DNA of 64,000 nt from positions 12,973-76,972 of the forward strand of contig JAMCRJ010000089.1 in the NCBI GenBank assembly GCA_023381645.1, written 5' to 3'. Source of the DNA: Gammaproteobacteria bacterium. GTDB taxonomy: Bacteria > Pseudomonadota > Gammaproteobacteria > Acidithiobacillales > Acidithiobacillaceae. Each line of letters opens with the position of its first letter. Within the stretch, counting starts at the first letter, position 1. Under the pieces are notes generated by a model. That model ran no database searches. It saw nothing but the letters and a program-made list of their open reading frames with translations, and was not told where the DNA came from. Positions 1 to 8,812 of the stretch are shown here, piece after piece. The position numbers and the translations under genes were made by a program.

Positions 1-252
1 AGCGACTACGGCACCACCCTCCCCATCCATCAGCAGGGTATCGTCGTCCGGAGCCTCCTCAAAGACTTCAATACCCATGTCATTGATCATGGAGATGACA
101 TTTTCCATCTGCTCGGGATCGAAAACCTCTTCCGGCAAATGATCATTGATCTCGCGATAGGTCAGGTAGCCTTGCTCTTTACCACGCGCAATAAGCCGCT
201 TCAGCTCAGACCGCTGAGATTCATTATCCACTACACTCTCACCGTCTCTCAT
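1..252 (-). CDS. rpoD: RNA polymerase primary sigma factor, N-terminal part (runs off the window)
   Basis: The first 84 codons are visible; the rest lies beyond the left edge. The protein begins MRDGESVVDNESQRSELK and continues with the sigma70 region 1.1 pattern (LIARGKEQGYLTYREINDHL, then a PEEVFDPEQMENVISMINDMGIEVFE-type stretch at about residues 39-65). Region 1.1 is the acidic N-terminal domain of primary sigma factors that blocks DNA binding by free sigma. It is the last gene of an rpsU-yqeY-mutS2-dnaG-rpoD run on the same strand, 111 bp after dnaG, so a further promoter could lie in that gap. The ATG is preceded by only a weak ribosome binding site. Confidence 0.93.
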   Translation of the reverse strand, partial: MRDGESVVDNESQRSELKRLIARGKEQGYLTYREINDHLPEEVFDPEQMENVISMINDMGIEVFEEAPDDDTLLMDGEGGAVVA

Positions 253-363
253 AACCAACCTGCACTCGCGGAAAGCCGCACATTATATAGGAAAAGCCAT
301 ACACATGGAAAGGTGCCCCGTCACAGAACTGCACCCTCAGCCCATTTTTTCATTTCATCCCGA

Positions 364-2106
364 TCAAACGCCGTTGCGCCTGTCGCGCCGGGACAAACGC
401 ACCACTTCAGCCCTCTCCTGCTCAGAGAGCGCACTCAAACCACCCTGATCTGCGGCCCGGCTGATAAAGTGGCTGCGCGCCGCAGCAAGGCGTTGGTTCA
501 CTCGCGCCACACAACCGGAAATTTCAAGGCGCATCAGCACCCGTTCTTCCTCTTCGCCAGAGTCACTCATCACCAGCGCGTAGCATACCTCCGCATGTTT
601 CAGTACCGACAGTTTTGCGAATAGTTCGTGAGAGCTTAGATGGGTCATGTTGGCCAAAATATCAAGGGCCTCAGCCAGAATTTCAGCCATGGGATCACGG
701 TCGAAGAGGAAAGGCAGCAAATCGCGGTCCAACGCCTGCCAGGCAGGGTCTTCAGGAAAATTCAGCAATAATCGCAAAGCCGTTTTAAAAAGGGATCGCC
801 CTCCGGCGGCGGAGCATGTTGCTTTACGCGGTGTGCGCGACAGCGCGCGCCGGGCGACGGGCGCCAATCCGCAAAGCATCTGCACCCGTTGTTCATAAAC
901 CTCCCGCAGAACCGGATCGCTCACCCGTTTCAGAAAATCGCGCGCTGCATGCAGAAAAAGTGCCTTCTCATCTTCTGCGGCGAGGTTGTGCCGGCGCTGC
1001 AACTCCTCCAGAAAAAAATCGATGGCTGGACGCGCGGTCGGGAGCATTGATTCAAACATCGCGCCACCCTGTTCACGCACCAGCGAGTCCGGGTCCTGGC
1101 CATCCGGCAGGAACAGCAACCGTAGTAGACGCCCCGCGCGCAGATGCTCCGGTGCCGCCTGCACGGCCCGCCAAGCCGCATTACGTCCGGCAGTATCGCC
1201 ATCGAAACAGAGCAGCACCTCGGGCGCTGCCCGGAAGAGCATTTCCATCTGGCTGTCCCCCAAGGCCGTCCCGCTCGCCGCGACGGCGTAGTCGATGCCA
1301 GCCTGATGCAGGGTAATGACATCCAGGTACCCTTCCACCAGCAGCACCCGCCCCGCTCGGCGCACCCCCTCCCTGGCCTGGTGCAGACCATAAAGCACCC
1401 GCCCCTTGTGGTAGAGCGCACTTTCCGGCGAGTTGAGGTATTTGGGTTCATGACCATCGAGACTGCGGCCCCCCAGTCCCACCGCCTGCCCTCGTCCGTC
1501 GCGGATCGGAAAAATCACCCGCCCGCGAAAACGGTCGTAGACCGATCCATCTTCACGGCCGCTCACCAGTCCCGCGCCCAGCAACTGCTGGCGCAACGAT
1601 GGTTCCTTGCCCAGTTTCTGACTCAGAAACTGGGCCGCAGGCGGTGCGTACCCCAGCTCGAAGCGCCCAATGATCTCATCGCCCAAGCCCCTTCCACGCA
1701 GATACGCCTGCGCCGGTGGGTGCTCTGCGAGGGCAGATCGGTAAACGCCAATGGCTTTTTGGAGAATCTCCCGCAATGGCCGAAGATTTTCCTGCTCTCC
1801 GGCAGGGCCGTCTTCCGGCAGGGCGACACCGGCTTCGTCGGCGAGTGTCTTCACCGCCTCCGGAAAAGACAGCCGATCATAGGCCATCAAGAATCCGATG
1901 GCATTCCCATGAGCGTGACAGCCAAAGCAGTAATAAATCTGTTTGTCGGCGCTGACCGAGAAAGACGGGTTCTTTTCCTGATGAAAGGGGCAGCAGGCCC
2001 AGAAGTCCCGGCCTTTTTTCTTCAGAGGTACGCGGCTATCGATGAGGCGCACCAGATCACTGTGCTCCAGCAGGGCGTCAATGAATGCGGGAGAAAAGTT
2101 GGCCAT
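364..2106 (-). CDS. dnaG: DNA primase
   Basis: DnaG synthesises RNA primers for lagging-strand replication together with the DnaB helicase. The 580-residue length fits the family. The N-terminal CHC2 zinc-binding domain is seen with C39, H42, C60 and C63 (CPFHQEKNPSF ... YYCFGC). The Toprim catalytic core follows, with the glutamate in VLLVEGYLDVI and the acidic motif in CFDGDTAGRNAAWRAV. The C-terminal helicase-binding domain is more divergent, as usual. It lies 3 bp after mutS2 and upstream of rpoD in the macromolecular-synthesis operon, which couples replication, transcription and translation. Confidence 0.97.
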   Translation of the reverse strand: MANFSPAFIDALLEHSDLVRLIDSRVPLKKKGRDFWACCPFHQEKNPSFSVSADKQIYYCFGCHAHGNAIGFLMAYDRLSFPEAVKTLADEAGVALPEDGPAGEQENLRPLREILQKAIGVYRSALAEHPPAQAYLRGRGLGDEIIGRFELGYAPPAAQFLSQKLGKEPSLRQQLLGAGLVSGREDGSVYDRFRGRVIFPIRDGRGQAVGLGGRSLDGHEPKYLNSPESALYHKGRVLYGLHQAREGVRRAGRVLLVEGYLDVITLHQAGIDYAVAASGTALGDSQMEMLFRAAPEVLLCFDGDTAGRNAAWRAVQAAPEHLRAGRLLRLLFLPDGQDPDSLVREQGGAMFESMLPTARPAIDFFLEELQRRHNLAAEDEKALFLHAARDFLKRVSDPVLREVYEQRVQMLCGLAPVARRALSRTPRKATCSAAGGRSLFKTALRLLLNFPEDPAWQALDRDLLPFLFDRDPMAEILAEALDILANMTHLSSHELFAKLSVLKHAEVCYALVMSDSGEEEERVLMRLEISGCVARVNQRLAAARSHFISRAADQGGLSALSEQERAEVVRLSRRDRRNGV

Positions 2107-2109
2107 GGC

Positions 2110-4446
2110 TCAGCGTAACTCCAACTCGCTGACGCCGCCACCGCCATGCTCCGGCCGCGCCATACGCCATTGACTGACCCGAGGGTCTTGCCCGGCAAAC
2201 TCGCGCACCATTTCAGCAAGTACCCCATTGCCCTTACCATGCAGAATCTCGACCTGTCGACGACCGGCGGCTACGGCGCCATCCACATGACGACGCAGCG
2301 CCGCCAGGGCGTCTTCCCGAAGCTGTCCGCGCAAATCCAGACGCCAGGGATGATCCTCGGGGGTAGCATACCGGGTGCTGCCTTTTTCTTTTGGGAGCTG
2401 CAGCGCGGCGTCCACAGCAAATTGTGCGGCGGGCACCCACAACTGCTTGCCCCGTAATTGAATCTGCACCCTGTGTTGTGCGGGGTCCGCACGCAGCACT
2501 TGGGTCACCTGCCGGAGCGGCAGAAACAGACCCCTGGCCCCAACGGCAGGCAGGCTGTCCACTCGCTGCTCCTCCGCCCGGAAGGGGACTTCCAGACGTT
2601 GCAAAGCCGCCGTTGCCGCCTGGGTATCCCTCCCGGACTTGAGCGCTGCAATGGCTTGCCGCACCTGCTGGCGCGCCGTTGCCAGTATATCTTCCCATTC
2701 GGCGCGGGCGGCGGCGGCGGCTTTGTCGCGCTCCTGTCTCGCTGCCTCCAGTTCGCATTCCAGGCGGCGGGCCACCCTGGTGGCTTCGTCCCGCGCCAGT
2801 ACGGCCTCGTCCATGGCCTGCCGGGCGGCCTGCAATAGGTTTCCCCGTTGCGCTTCCCAACGTTCCCAGTCCTGCCGGTCATCGGCATAGAGTGCCTCGG
2901 CGCGGTTCATTAGCGGTGCAGGCATCCCCACGCGCCGGGCAATGACCAGGCCCTGGCTCGCGCCGCCCACGCCCCACAGCAGACGGTAGGTGGGTTTCAA
3001 AGACTCTGCATCAAAACCCATACCTGCCAGGGCTACACCCGCATGGCTCAGGGCATAACGCTTCATCACTTCCAGATGGCTCGTGAGCAGTGTGCAGCAT
3101 TCGGCCGCCAGCAAGGACTCTGCGACCGCCTGGGCCAGTGCGCCCCCTTCCCGCGGGTCGGTGCCATTGCCCAGTTCATCGAGAAGCACGAGACTGTGGG
3201 CGTCGGCATGCTCCAGCACTTCCCGAAGGCGCTGCACCTGCGCCGAAAAGGTGGAAAGATCCGTGTGGATATCCTGGGCGTCGCCGATGACCGCAAAGCA
3301 CTTCGGGAAATAACCCAAAGTACCCTCCGCAGTTACCGGCAACCCCATGTAGGCCATCAGATGATTGAGTCCGAGTGCTTTCAGGACAGCCGTCTTGCCG
3401 CCGGTATTGGGGCCGGTAATGACCAGTTGCTGCGCGTCCGCCCCGAGACGCAGGGCGTTACCCACGACCTGCCCGGGATGGCGCAGACAAAGCAGCGGAT
3501 GACGCAGGGCCTGCAGATCAAATGCCGCAGCCGCATCGACCCTGGGCAAAACCCCGCCACAGGCATCCCCCAGTTCCAGTCCCGCCCGTACCGCATCCAG
3601 CCGGCCCATAAGCCGCAAGGCGGCGACAATGCCCGGCACTTCCAGCCCTACTGCCGCGCTCAGGGCACGAAGAATGCGCTCCTGCTCCTGAATTTCGACA
3701 CGCCGGTCCTGAACCAGTTGATTATTCAGATCAACGGCTGCCAGCGGCTCCACAAAAAGGGTCTCACCACTTGCCGACCGGTCATGGACGATCGCCTTGA
3801 TACGCCCTTTATGGCTGGCTTTGAGCGGTAGCACGTAACGCTCATTGCGCTGCACGATGACCTGGTCTTGCCAGTATTCCTGCCAGTCCCGATTACGCAG
3901 AAAGCCCTGCAGAAAACGCTGCAATTCGCTGCGGCTGACCCGCAAGCGCTGGCGCAGGAGGGCGAGATCCGCACTCGCCGTATCCAGGAGCTCACCCTCC
4001 TCATCCAACGCCGCGCTGAGACGGCGCAACAAGGCCTCCGGGGGGTCAAGCTCACCTGCCAGCCCGGTCAGGGCATCCCGAGTCTCGCGCAAAGCTGCGG
4101 CGTAGCCTTTCAGTGCCGTCAGCACATCAAGTACCGCGCGCAAATCTCGCCCGCTGAGAACGGCACCTGGGCGCTGTGCCAGAACCAGCAGAGTATCGAT
4201 ATCAGGAAGATCGGAAACGGGGAGAAGAAAACCGGCGGAAAACCGCTGCGACAACCAGGCCAACCAATTCAAACGATCATGGATTTCCGCAAGCGGTACC
4301 CACGGGGTAGTCGCCGCAACATGTCTACGGCCGTAGATATGGCCACAATGCTGTGACCACGCGCTCTGCACATCTCTGGCATCCAGAGCCCGCCAGAAGC
4401 TGTCCTGCCAAGGAGCAACCCCGGCCGCAGCCATGCCCCCGTCCAT
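2110..4446 (-). CDS. mutS2: MutS2-family DNA/ribosome-acting ATPase with C-terminal Smr nuclease domain
   Basis: The 778-residue protein has the MutS2 plan: N-terminal core and clamp helices, a MutS-type ATPase with Walker A GPNTGGKTAVLKALG and Walker B LVLLDELGNGTDPREG, a long coiled-coil segment, and a C-terminal Smr domain (LDLRGQLREDAL ... VEILHGKGNGVLAEMV). MutS2 lacks the mismatch-binding domain of MutS. In the literature it suppresses recombination or, in Bacillus, rescues collided ribosomes. The ATG at 4446 shares one base with the yqeY stop (TGATG); a TTG one codon upstream is less likely. Its place between yqeY and dnaG is unusual for this operon. Confidence 0.93.
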   Translation of the reverse strand: MDGGMAAAGVAPWQDSFWRALDARDVQSAWSQHCGHIYGRRHVAATTPWVPLAEIHDRLNWLAWLSQRFSAGFLLPVSDLPDIDTLLVLAQRPGAVLSGRDLRAVLDVLTALKGYAAALRETRDALTGLAGELDPPEALLRRLSAALDEEGELLDTASADLALLRQRLRVSRSELQRFLQGFLRNRDWQEYWQDQVIVQRNERYVLPLKASHKGRIKAIVHDRSASGETLFVEPLAAVDLNNQLVQDRRVEIQEQERILRALSAAVGLEVPGIVAALRLMGRLDAVRAGLELGDACGGVLPRVDAAAAFDLQALRHPLLCLRHPGQVVGNALRLGADAQQLVITGPNTGGKTAVLKALGLNHLMAYMGLPVTAEGTLGYFPKCFAVIGDAQDIHTDLSTFSAQVQRLREVLEHADAHSLVLLDELGNGTDPREGGALAQAVAESLLAAECCTLLTSHLEVMKRYALSHAGVALAGMGFDAESLKPTYRLLWGVGGASQGLVIARRVGMPAPLMNRAEALYADDRQDWERWEAQRGNLLQAARQAMDEAVLARDEATRVARRLECELEAARQERDKAAAAARAEWEDILATARQQVRQAIAALKSGRDTQAATAALQRLEVPFRAEEQRVDSLPAVGARGLFLPLRQVTQVLRADPAQHRVQIQLRGKQLWVPAAQFAVDAALQLPKEKGSTRYATPEDHPWRLDLRGQLREDALAALRRHVDGAVAAGRRQVEILHGKGNGVLAEMVREFAGQDPRVSQWRMARPEHGGGGVSELELR

Positions 4447-4892
4447 CAACTGCCGAGGCGGGCCTTCACTTTATCCGCCACCACGGCCATATCCGCACGC
4501 CCCTGCATCTGCGGGCGCAGAAAGGTAAGTACCTTACCCATATCTTTGGGTCCGCTGGCCGCCACCGCTATCATCGCCTCGTTGATCAGTCCGTCAATCT
4601 CGCCGGGTGACAGTGCCTCCGGCAGATAGACTGCAAGAAAAAGAATTTCTGATTCTTCCTTTTCGGCAAGGTCCGGACGCCCGCCGGCAATAAACTGACT
4701 GGCAGAATCTTTGCGCTGTTTGATCAGCTTATCCACGATGCGCAACGCTTCGGCATCATCAAGCTCACGGCGCTCGTCAATTTCCCGCTGTTTGATCGCC
4801 GCGAGGAGCATACGAATAGTCCCAAGACGCTCGGCTTCCCGGGCGCGCATGGCGGACTTCATATCCTCCTGGATGCGCTCACGTAGTGTCAT
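4446..4892 (-). CDS. yqeY: GatB/YqeY domain protein
   Basis: This 148-residue protein is of the YqeY family, related to the C-terminal tail domain of the GatB amidotransferase subunit. It begins [20 protein letters not shown] and contains the family segment LGTIRMLLAAIKQREIDER. A role in tRNA-dependent amidation or RNA binding is suspected for the family but is not established. Its start shares one base with the rpsU stop and its stop shares one base with the mutS2 start, so translation is probably coupled. rpsU-yqeY-dnaG-rpoD is a common order in proteobacteria. Confidence 0.92.
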   Translation of the reverse strand: MTLRERIQEDMKSAMRAREAERLGTIRMLLAAIKQREIDERRELDDAEALRIVDKLIKQRKDSASQFIAGGRPDLAEKEESEILFLAVYLPEALSPGEIDGLINEAMIAVAASGPKDMGKVLTFLRPQMQGRADMAVVADKVKARLGS

Positions 4893-5107
4893 CAGTAGAG
4901 CCGGACCAGACGCATGGACTGACGACGCATACGCTTCAACGCCCGCTTGCGGGCAGCAGCAGCCTTACGCTTGCGCTCTTCCGTGGGCTTTTCGTAGAAT
5001 TCGCGACGCCTTACTTCGGTAAGGACACCTGCCTTTTCGCAGGAACGTTTGAAACGCCGCAACGCGACTTCGAAAGGCTCATTTTCTTTGACACGAACAG
5101 TTGGCAT
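4892..5107 (-). CDS. rpsU: 30S ribosomal protein S21
   Basis: S21 is a small basic protein of the 30S subunit needed for translation initiation. The 71 residues match the family in full ([20 protein letters not shown], then the FYEKP segment and a very basic C-terminal helix). An upstream in-frame extension exists but has no S21 similarity. The ATG at 5107 gives the canonical N-terminus, so it was chosen. It is the first gene of the operon and is read from a strong promoter about 50 bp upstream. Confidence 0.98.
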   Translation of the reverse strand: MPTVRVKENEPFEVALRRFKRSCEKAGVLTEVRRREFYEKPTEERKRKAAAARKRALKRMRRQSMRLVRLY

Positions 5108-5153
5108 AGAAGGATTCCGACCTCTTTGGATAAGGGTAGCGAGAAAGGGGCCG

Positions 5154-5182
5154 ATTATAGGCAGATCAACGACCAGAGTCAA
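5154..5182 (-). promoter_or_regulatory. sigma70 promoter of the rpsU-yqeY-mutS2-dnaG-rpoD operon
   Basis: On the minus strand TTGACT (5182-5177), a 17-bp spacer and a perfect TATAAT (5159-5154) lie about 47 bp before the rpsU start codon. This is the best-matching housekeeping promoter noticed in the window, as expected for a ribosomal protein operon. Confidence 0.85.
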
Positions 5183-5283
5183 AAGCCCCCTGGCCGCCCG
5201 CCGCCATGACCCTGCCGGGGTCGGCACCCATCGGAAGACCAGCACCGTTGTTGCTAAAACCACAAAACATTCGTTGCCAGCCC

Positions 5284-5314
5284 TTGACAGCCCGATCAAA
5301 AAGAATCCTAATAT
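5284..5314 (+). promoter_or_regulatory. candidate promoter of the RpoS-like sigma gene
   Basis: TTGACA (5284-5289) and TAATAT (5309-5314) are separated by 19 bp, slightly longer than optimal. The flanking sequence is AT-rich. The site lies about 80 bp before the chosen start of the sigma factor gene and is divergent from the rpsU promoter. Confidence 0.5.
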
Positions 5315-5395
5315 ACGAATGGCTAAAGCGCTTTTAAAATATAAAATTAGGCGATAATGTTACAACGCCTTGTGACGAGGATCGGGGAGATCGTG

Positions 5396-6253
5396 ATGCA
5401 CACCGAAGCCAGAGAATTGGGGGGGTCAGATATTCCGGAGATGGGTCCTGTCATCGATCCGCCGCCTTTGAATGATTTCATGGACGACGAAAACATCGGG
5501 CCGTTTCTCAGCCAGAAGCAGGAACTGCAACTCATCCAACGCTTGCGTCGGGGCGACGAGAGCGCCCGCGCCACACTGATCTCCGCGCACATGCCCTTGG
5601 TGCGGGCGGTCGCCAGGGGTTATCGCAATAAAGGACTCAGTCAGGAAGACCTCCTTCAGGAGGGTTACATGGGCCTGCTGCGTGCCGCCGACCGCTTTCA
5701 GGAAGGCCTAGGCACACGTTTCTCCAGTTATGCGACCTGGTGGATCCGCGAGGCGATGCAGCGGGCGCTCATTCGTTCCCGCTTCATCCGCCTGCCCGAT
5801 TACCTTGCCAAGTCCCTGCATGCTTATATGCAGCGCGGAGCGGAGGAAGACAGCGACGCCGAAGTGCGCAGGGAGCAGCGGCGTGAAGCCCTGGGGGTGC
5901 GCGAGAGTACCATGCGCGCCCTGGATTTCGCGGACATCCGCGTCTTCTCGCTCGAAGAGGAAACATCCGACGGACCGGGCCGCATCGAACAGGTGATCGG
6001 CGACGTTGCCAGTCCGGACGGCGACTATGACCGTGATGCCATCTGCAAGGCACTGCGGGAACATCTGACCGAACTCAATGAAAAACAACGTGAAGTCATG
6101 TTCTTTCGCTACGGCATGCATGGTGATGCGCCCATGACCCTGGAAGCCGTCGCCGAGCGGATGGGCGTCAGTCGCGAGGCGGTAAGACAGTTGCAGGTGC
6201 GGGCCCTGACCCGTCTGCGTCAGTCGTTGAGCGAGAGCGGCTGGGGTTGCTGA
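5396..6253 (+). CDS. RpoS-like (group 2) sigma-70 family factor
   Basis: An alternative RNA polymerase sigma factor of 285 residues. Region 2 is clear (LVRAVARGYRNKGLSQEDLL, then GYMGLLRAADRF and SSYATWWIREAMQRAL), followed by RFIRLPDYLAKSL of region 3 and a region 4 helix-turn-helix (MTLEAVAERMGVSREAVRQL). It lacks region 1.1. The WWIREAMQRAL and IRLP motifs point to the RpoS/SigA-like groups rather than RpoH. The ATG at 5396 has a GGGGAGA ribosome site 5 bp upstream; an in-frame ATG at 5357 has none. It converges with rdgB, and the two coding ends overlap by 34 bp. Confidence 0.88.
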   Translation: MHTEARELGGSDIPEMGPVIDPPPLNDFMDDENIGPFLSQKQELQLIQRLRRGDESARATLISAHMPLVRAVARGYRNKGLSQEDLLQEGYMGLLRAADRFQEGLGTRFSSYATWWIREAMQRALIRSRFIRLPDYLAKSLHAYMQRGAEEDSDAEVRREQRREALGVRESTMRALDFADIRVFSLEEETSDGPGRIEQVIGDVASPDGDYDRDAICKALREHLTELNEKQREVMFFRYGMHGDAPMTLEAVAERMGVSREAVRQLQVRALTRLRQSLSESGWGC

Positions 6254-6843
6254 CGCTCCGCCAGCAACTCCAGCAGCCTGCGTAAGGCCGCCGCCCTGTG
6301 GCTGTGTTCGTTTTTTTTCTTCAGGCTCCACTGCGCCGCGCTGCCGGATCCATGCGTGGGCCAAAACAGGGGATCGTAGCCAAAACCCCCATCGCCGGCA
6401 GGATGCTCACCAATAGTCCCTCTCCAAAAGCCCTGGGCCACCAGTGGCGAAGGGTCGGCGGCAAATTCCAGAAAAACCATGCAAGCCACATAATAAGCAG
6501 CACGGGACTCCCCCCGCGCCTCGGCCAGCATGCTCAGCAACCTGGCGTTATTGGCTGCGTCGCTGGCGTCCGGGCCAGCATAGCGCGCGGAGTAAATGCC
6601 GGGGGCTCCCTGGAGATAGGGCACACAGAGCCCGGAATCTTCGGCGAGCGCCGCCATACCACTTTGCGAGGCGGCGTGACGTGCCTTGAGCAATGCATTT
6701 TCCACAAAGGTAATGCCTGTTTCTTCAATACCGGCGATGCCCAGTTCCGCCTGGCTGACGAGCGCGAAGCCACGGGCGGCGAGCAGCGGTTGCAACTCCC
6801 GTAACTTGCCGACATTGCTCGTGGCCAGCAGCAAGGGCGTCAT
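6220..6843 (-). CDS. rdgB: XTP/dITP diphosphatase (RdgB/HAM1)
   Basis: A pyrophosphatase that removes non-canonical purine nucleotides (ITP, XTP) from the pool. The 207-residue protein starts [17 protein letters not shown], with the family nucleotide-binding motif, and has [19 protein letters not shown] and [12 protein letters not shown], plus FGYDPLFW near the C-terminus. The ATG at 6843 overlaps the rph stop by ATGA; an ATG six codons earlier is possible but gives a non-family extension. rph-rdgB pairs are widespread. The 3' end runs 34 bp into the oppositely oriented sigma factor gene. Confidence 0.95.
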   Translation of the reverse strand: MTPLLLATSNVGKLRELQPLLAARGFALVSQAELGIAGIEETGITFVENALLKARHAASQSGMAALAEDSGLCVPYLQGAPGIYSARYAGPDASDAANNARLLSMLAEARGESRAAYYVACMVFLEFAADPSPLVAQGFWRGTIGEHPAGDGGFGYDPLFWPTHGSGSAAQWSLKKKNEHSHRAAALRRLLELLAERQQPQPLSLND

Positions 6844-7568
6844 GAACGGGCTTCCGGACACTCCTGATGCTGACGGGCCACCAATTCGGCGATCCCCTTG
6901 CGCGCCAGCGCCAGCATTTCAGCCATCTGTTCCGCACTGAACACCGCGCCCTCCGCAGTTCCCTGTACTTCCACAAAGGCGCCGGCGCCGGTCATCACCA
7001 CATTCATATCCACATCGGCATTGCTGTCTTCGGCGTAGTCGAGATCCAGCACCGCCTGCCCCTGATAAATACCTACCGAGACGGCAGCCACCCAGTCCCG
7101 CAGGGGGTTATTCTGAAGCTGGCCCGCAGCACGCAGATGCTGGACGGCATCGGCTACCGCCAGACAAGCGCCGGTAATGCTGGCGGTACGGGTTCCCCCA
7201 TCGGCCTGAAGCACATCACAATCCACCCAGATAGTGCGTTCGCCCAAAGCTTGCAGATCCACGGCGGCGCGCAGACTGCGCCCGATAAGGCGCTGGATTT
7301 CATGGGTGCGCCCGCCAATACGGCCTTTGGCGGACTCCCGTGCCACCCGCTCCCGGGTGGCACGCGGCAACATGCTGTATTCCGCCGTCACCCACCCCTT
7401 GCCAGCGCCGCGCAGGAAGGGCGGTACCTTTTCTTCGACGCTGGCGGTGCATAGCACCTTGGTATCGCCGCAGGCTATCAGCACCGAACCTTCAGCATGC
7501 TTGGTAAAATTTCTGGTGACTTGTACCGGACGCAAGGCGTCTGCATTTCTTCCGCTGGGACGTATCAT
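6840..7568 (-). CDS. rph: ribonuclease PH
   Basis: A phosphorolytic 3'-to-5' exoribonuclease that trims tRNA precursors, active as a hexamer of RNase PH-fold subunits. The 242 residues from [15 protein letters not shown] match the family: [42 protein letters not shown] and [14 protein letters not shown]. An upstream ATG would add ten unrelated residues, so 7568 is preferred. It overlaps rdgB by 4 bp and is probably the first gene of that pair. Confidence 0.96.
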   Translation of the reverse strand: MIRPSGRNADALRPVQVTRNFTKHAEGSVLIACGDTKVLCTASVEEKVPPFLRGAGKGWVTAEYSMLPRATRERVARESAKGRIGGRTHEIQRLIGRSLRAAVDLQALGERTIWVDCDVLQADGGTRTASITGACLAVADAVQHLRAAGQLQNNPLRDWVAAVSVGIYQGQAVLDLDYAEDSNADVDMNVVMTGAGAFVEVQGTAEGAVFSAEQMAEMLALARKGIAELVARQHQECPEARS

Positions 7569-7708
7569 TGGAAATACTCGTTGGAGGTGGTGGGGCATTG
7601 TATCGTGAGGAGACGGGAGGATTCAAAATACAGTGCGGCGCAGCACTGTCCCTCATCCCTTTTCCCCCCCTATAATAATAAAAAGTCCGCTTCTCGGAGG
7701 AACAAACC

Positions 7709-8203
7709 ATGCCCGGCATTGACCACATAGAGATCGCCCAGTTTCTCAAACAACATCATCTGGCCCAGTCTCTGACCATCAGCGAAATCCAGACCCTCGC
7801 AGAATACGTCACCCACGCCCAATTTCATCTGGATCAGGTGATTGCCGAATGGGGCTCTCTGGGAGAGGCTCTGTTCTTCTGCGTCAAGGGTGAAATGGCC
7901 ATCGTTCACCACACAGCCGACGGCGACGAAGTAGAAGTGGTCCGAGTGCATGACGGCGAAATGGCCGGAGAAATGTCCTTTTTTGATCGTCAGCCACGTA
8001 GCGCCCGAATCGTTGCCAAAAGCGAAGACACCCAGGTGCTGGTCCTGACCCGCGCCCGGTATCAGCGCCTGAAGGTGGAAAAACCGTATATCACCGTGAA
8101 TATTCTGGAGCAGGCCATCATCAGTCTGGACCATTTGTTTCGCAATCTTTCTCAGGGTTACACGGACTTCTCTACCTATATTTATGGCAAGGGCAAGCGC
8201 TAG
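7709..8203 (+). CDS. cyclic nucleotide-binding domain protein without a DNA-binding domain
   Basis: A 164-residue Crp/Fnr-type sensor domain: beta-roll residues from about 20 to 120 include ALFFCVKGEMAIV, the phosphate-cassette-like region EMAGEMSFFDRQPRSARIVA and VLVLTRARYQRL. It ends with an alpha-helical tail (about 125-160) and no helix-turn-helix. It may therefore act through a partner protein rather than on DNA directly. A GGAGG site lies 8 bp before the ATG, and a TATAATAATA stretch just upstream may hold the -10 box. It stands alone, facing away from rph and converging on the LON-domain gene. The ligand cannot be told from the sequence. Confidence 0.8.
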   Translation: MPGIDHIEIAQFLKQHHLAQSLTISEIQTLAEYVTHAQFHLDQVIAEWGSLGEALFFCVKGEMAIVHHTADGDEVEVVRVHDGEMAGEMSFFDRQPRSARIVAKSEDTQVLVLTRARYQRLKVEKPYITVNILEQAIISLDHLFRNLSQGYTDFSTYIYGKGKR

Positions 8204-8230
8204 ATCTTGTCGCCGCCCGGAGTTTTTTCC

Positions 8231-8788
8231 CTACGCGCCGCCGCGCTGGCTGAGTAACTCCGCAATCCGGCGCAAACGCTCCAGAGGATCCTGAAGAACC
8301 AGCAACTGCTGCTTTTCTTCGGGGGAGGCGGGCAGCGCCTGCGCCAGGACCATTCCGGCGCTGCTGGCGTCTATTCCGGCAGCGGGCACCTTGCCGATCA
8401 AATCCTCAAGGATAGGGTACAACGGCTGGTTTTCCCGACCCATTGGCACGGTGGGCTCTTCGGCCCAGGGATGGATGGAGGCTACCGCCAGTTGTCCCTC
8501 ATAATGCCAGTCCTGGATGGTGAAACGTTTCTGTCCACGCACCTGAATCTGGAGAATGCCGGCCTCGCCTCCCCAGTCCACAATGCGTGCTAGGGTGCCT
8601 ACCAATTCCGGCTCCGCATGGCCATCGCCCCGGGAGTGGCTGAGGCAAATGCCAAAATCCCGACCCTGCCGCAGTGAGGCGCTGATCATGTCCAGATAAC
8701 GTGGCTCAAAAATACGCAGCCCTAATAAAGCCTTGGGGAAAAGTACCGTTCGGAGTAAAAATAGGGGCGTCCAGTCCGTATCCGTCAC
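8231..8788 (-). CDS. LON N-terminal substrate-binding domain protein
   Basis: A 185-residue protein consisting only of the LON N-terminal (PUA-like) domain, with no ATPase or protease part. The start has the typical LFLLRTVLFPKALLGLRIFEPRY, then DFGICL, LVGTLARIVDW and RGQKRFTI. Such stand-alone proteins are common in proteobacteria and their role is not settled. The start is GTG with AGAGGTG 6 bp upstream. It diverges from hemW with only 24 bp between start codons, so the two promoters must overlap. Confidence 0.85.
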   Translation of the reverse strand: MTDTDWTPLFLLRTVLFPKALLGLRIFEPRYLDMISASLRQGRDFGICLSHSRGDGHAEPELVGTLARIVDWGGEAGILQIQVRGQKRFTIQDWHYEGQLAVASIHPWAEEPTVPMGRENQPLYPILEDLIGKVPAAGIDASSAGMVLAQALPASPEEKQQLLVLQDPLERLRRIAELLSQRGGA

Positions 8789-8812
8789 CTGTCACACCTC
8801 TCGCGAGTACCC

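Noticed and set aside
139..624. A 161-codon plus-strand frame across the rpoD/dnaG junction
   Set aside because: It is antisense to rpoD and dnaG, has no ribosome site and no recognisable family; it is a shadow of high-GC coding sequence.
1144..2118. A 324-codon plus-strand frame opposite dnaG
   Set aside because: It exactly mirrors the codons of dnaG, whose motifs are all on the other strand.
5357..5395. Earlier ATG for the RpoS-like sigma factor
   Set aside because: No ribosome site before it, while the ATG at 5396 has GGGGAGA at ideal spacing.
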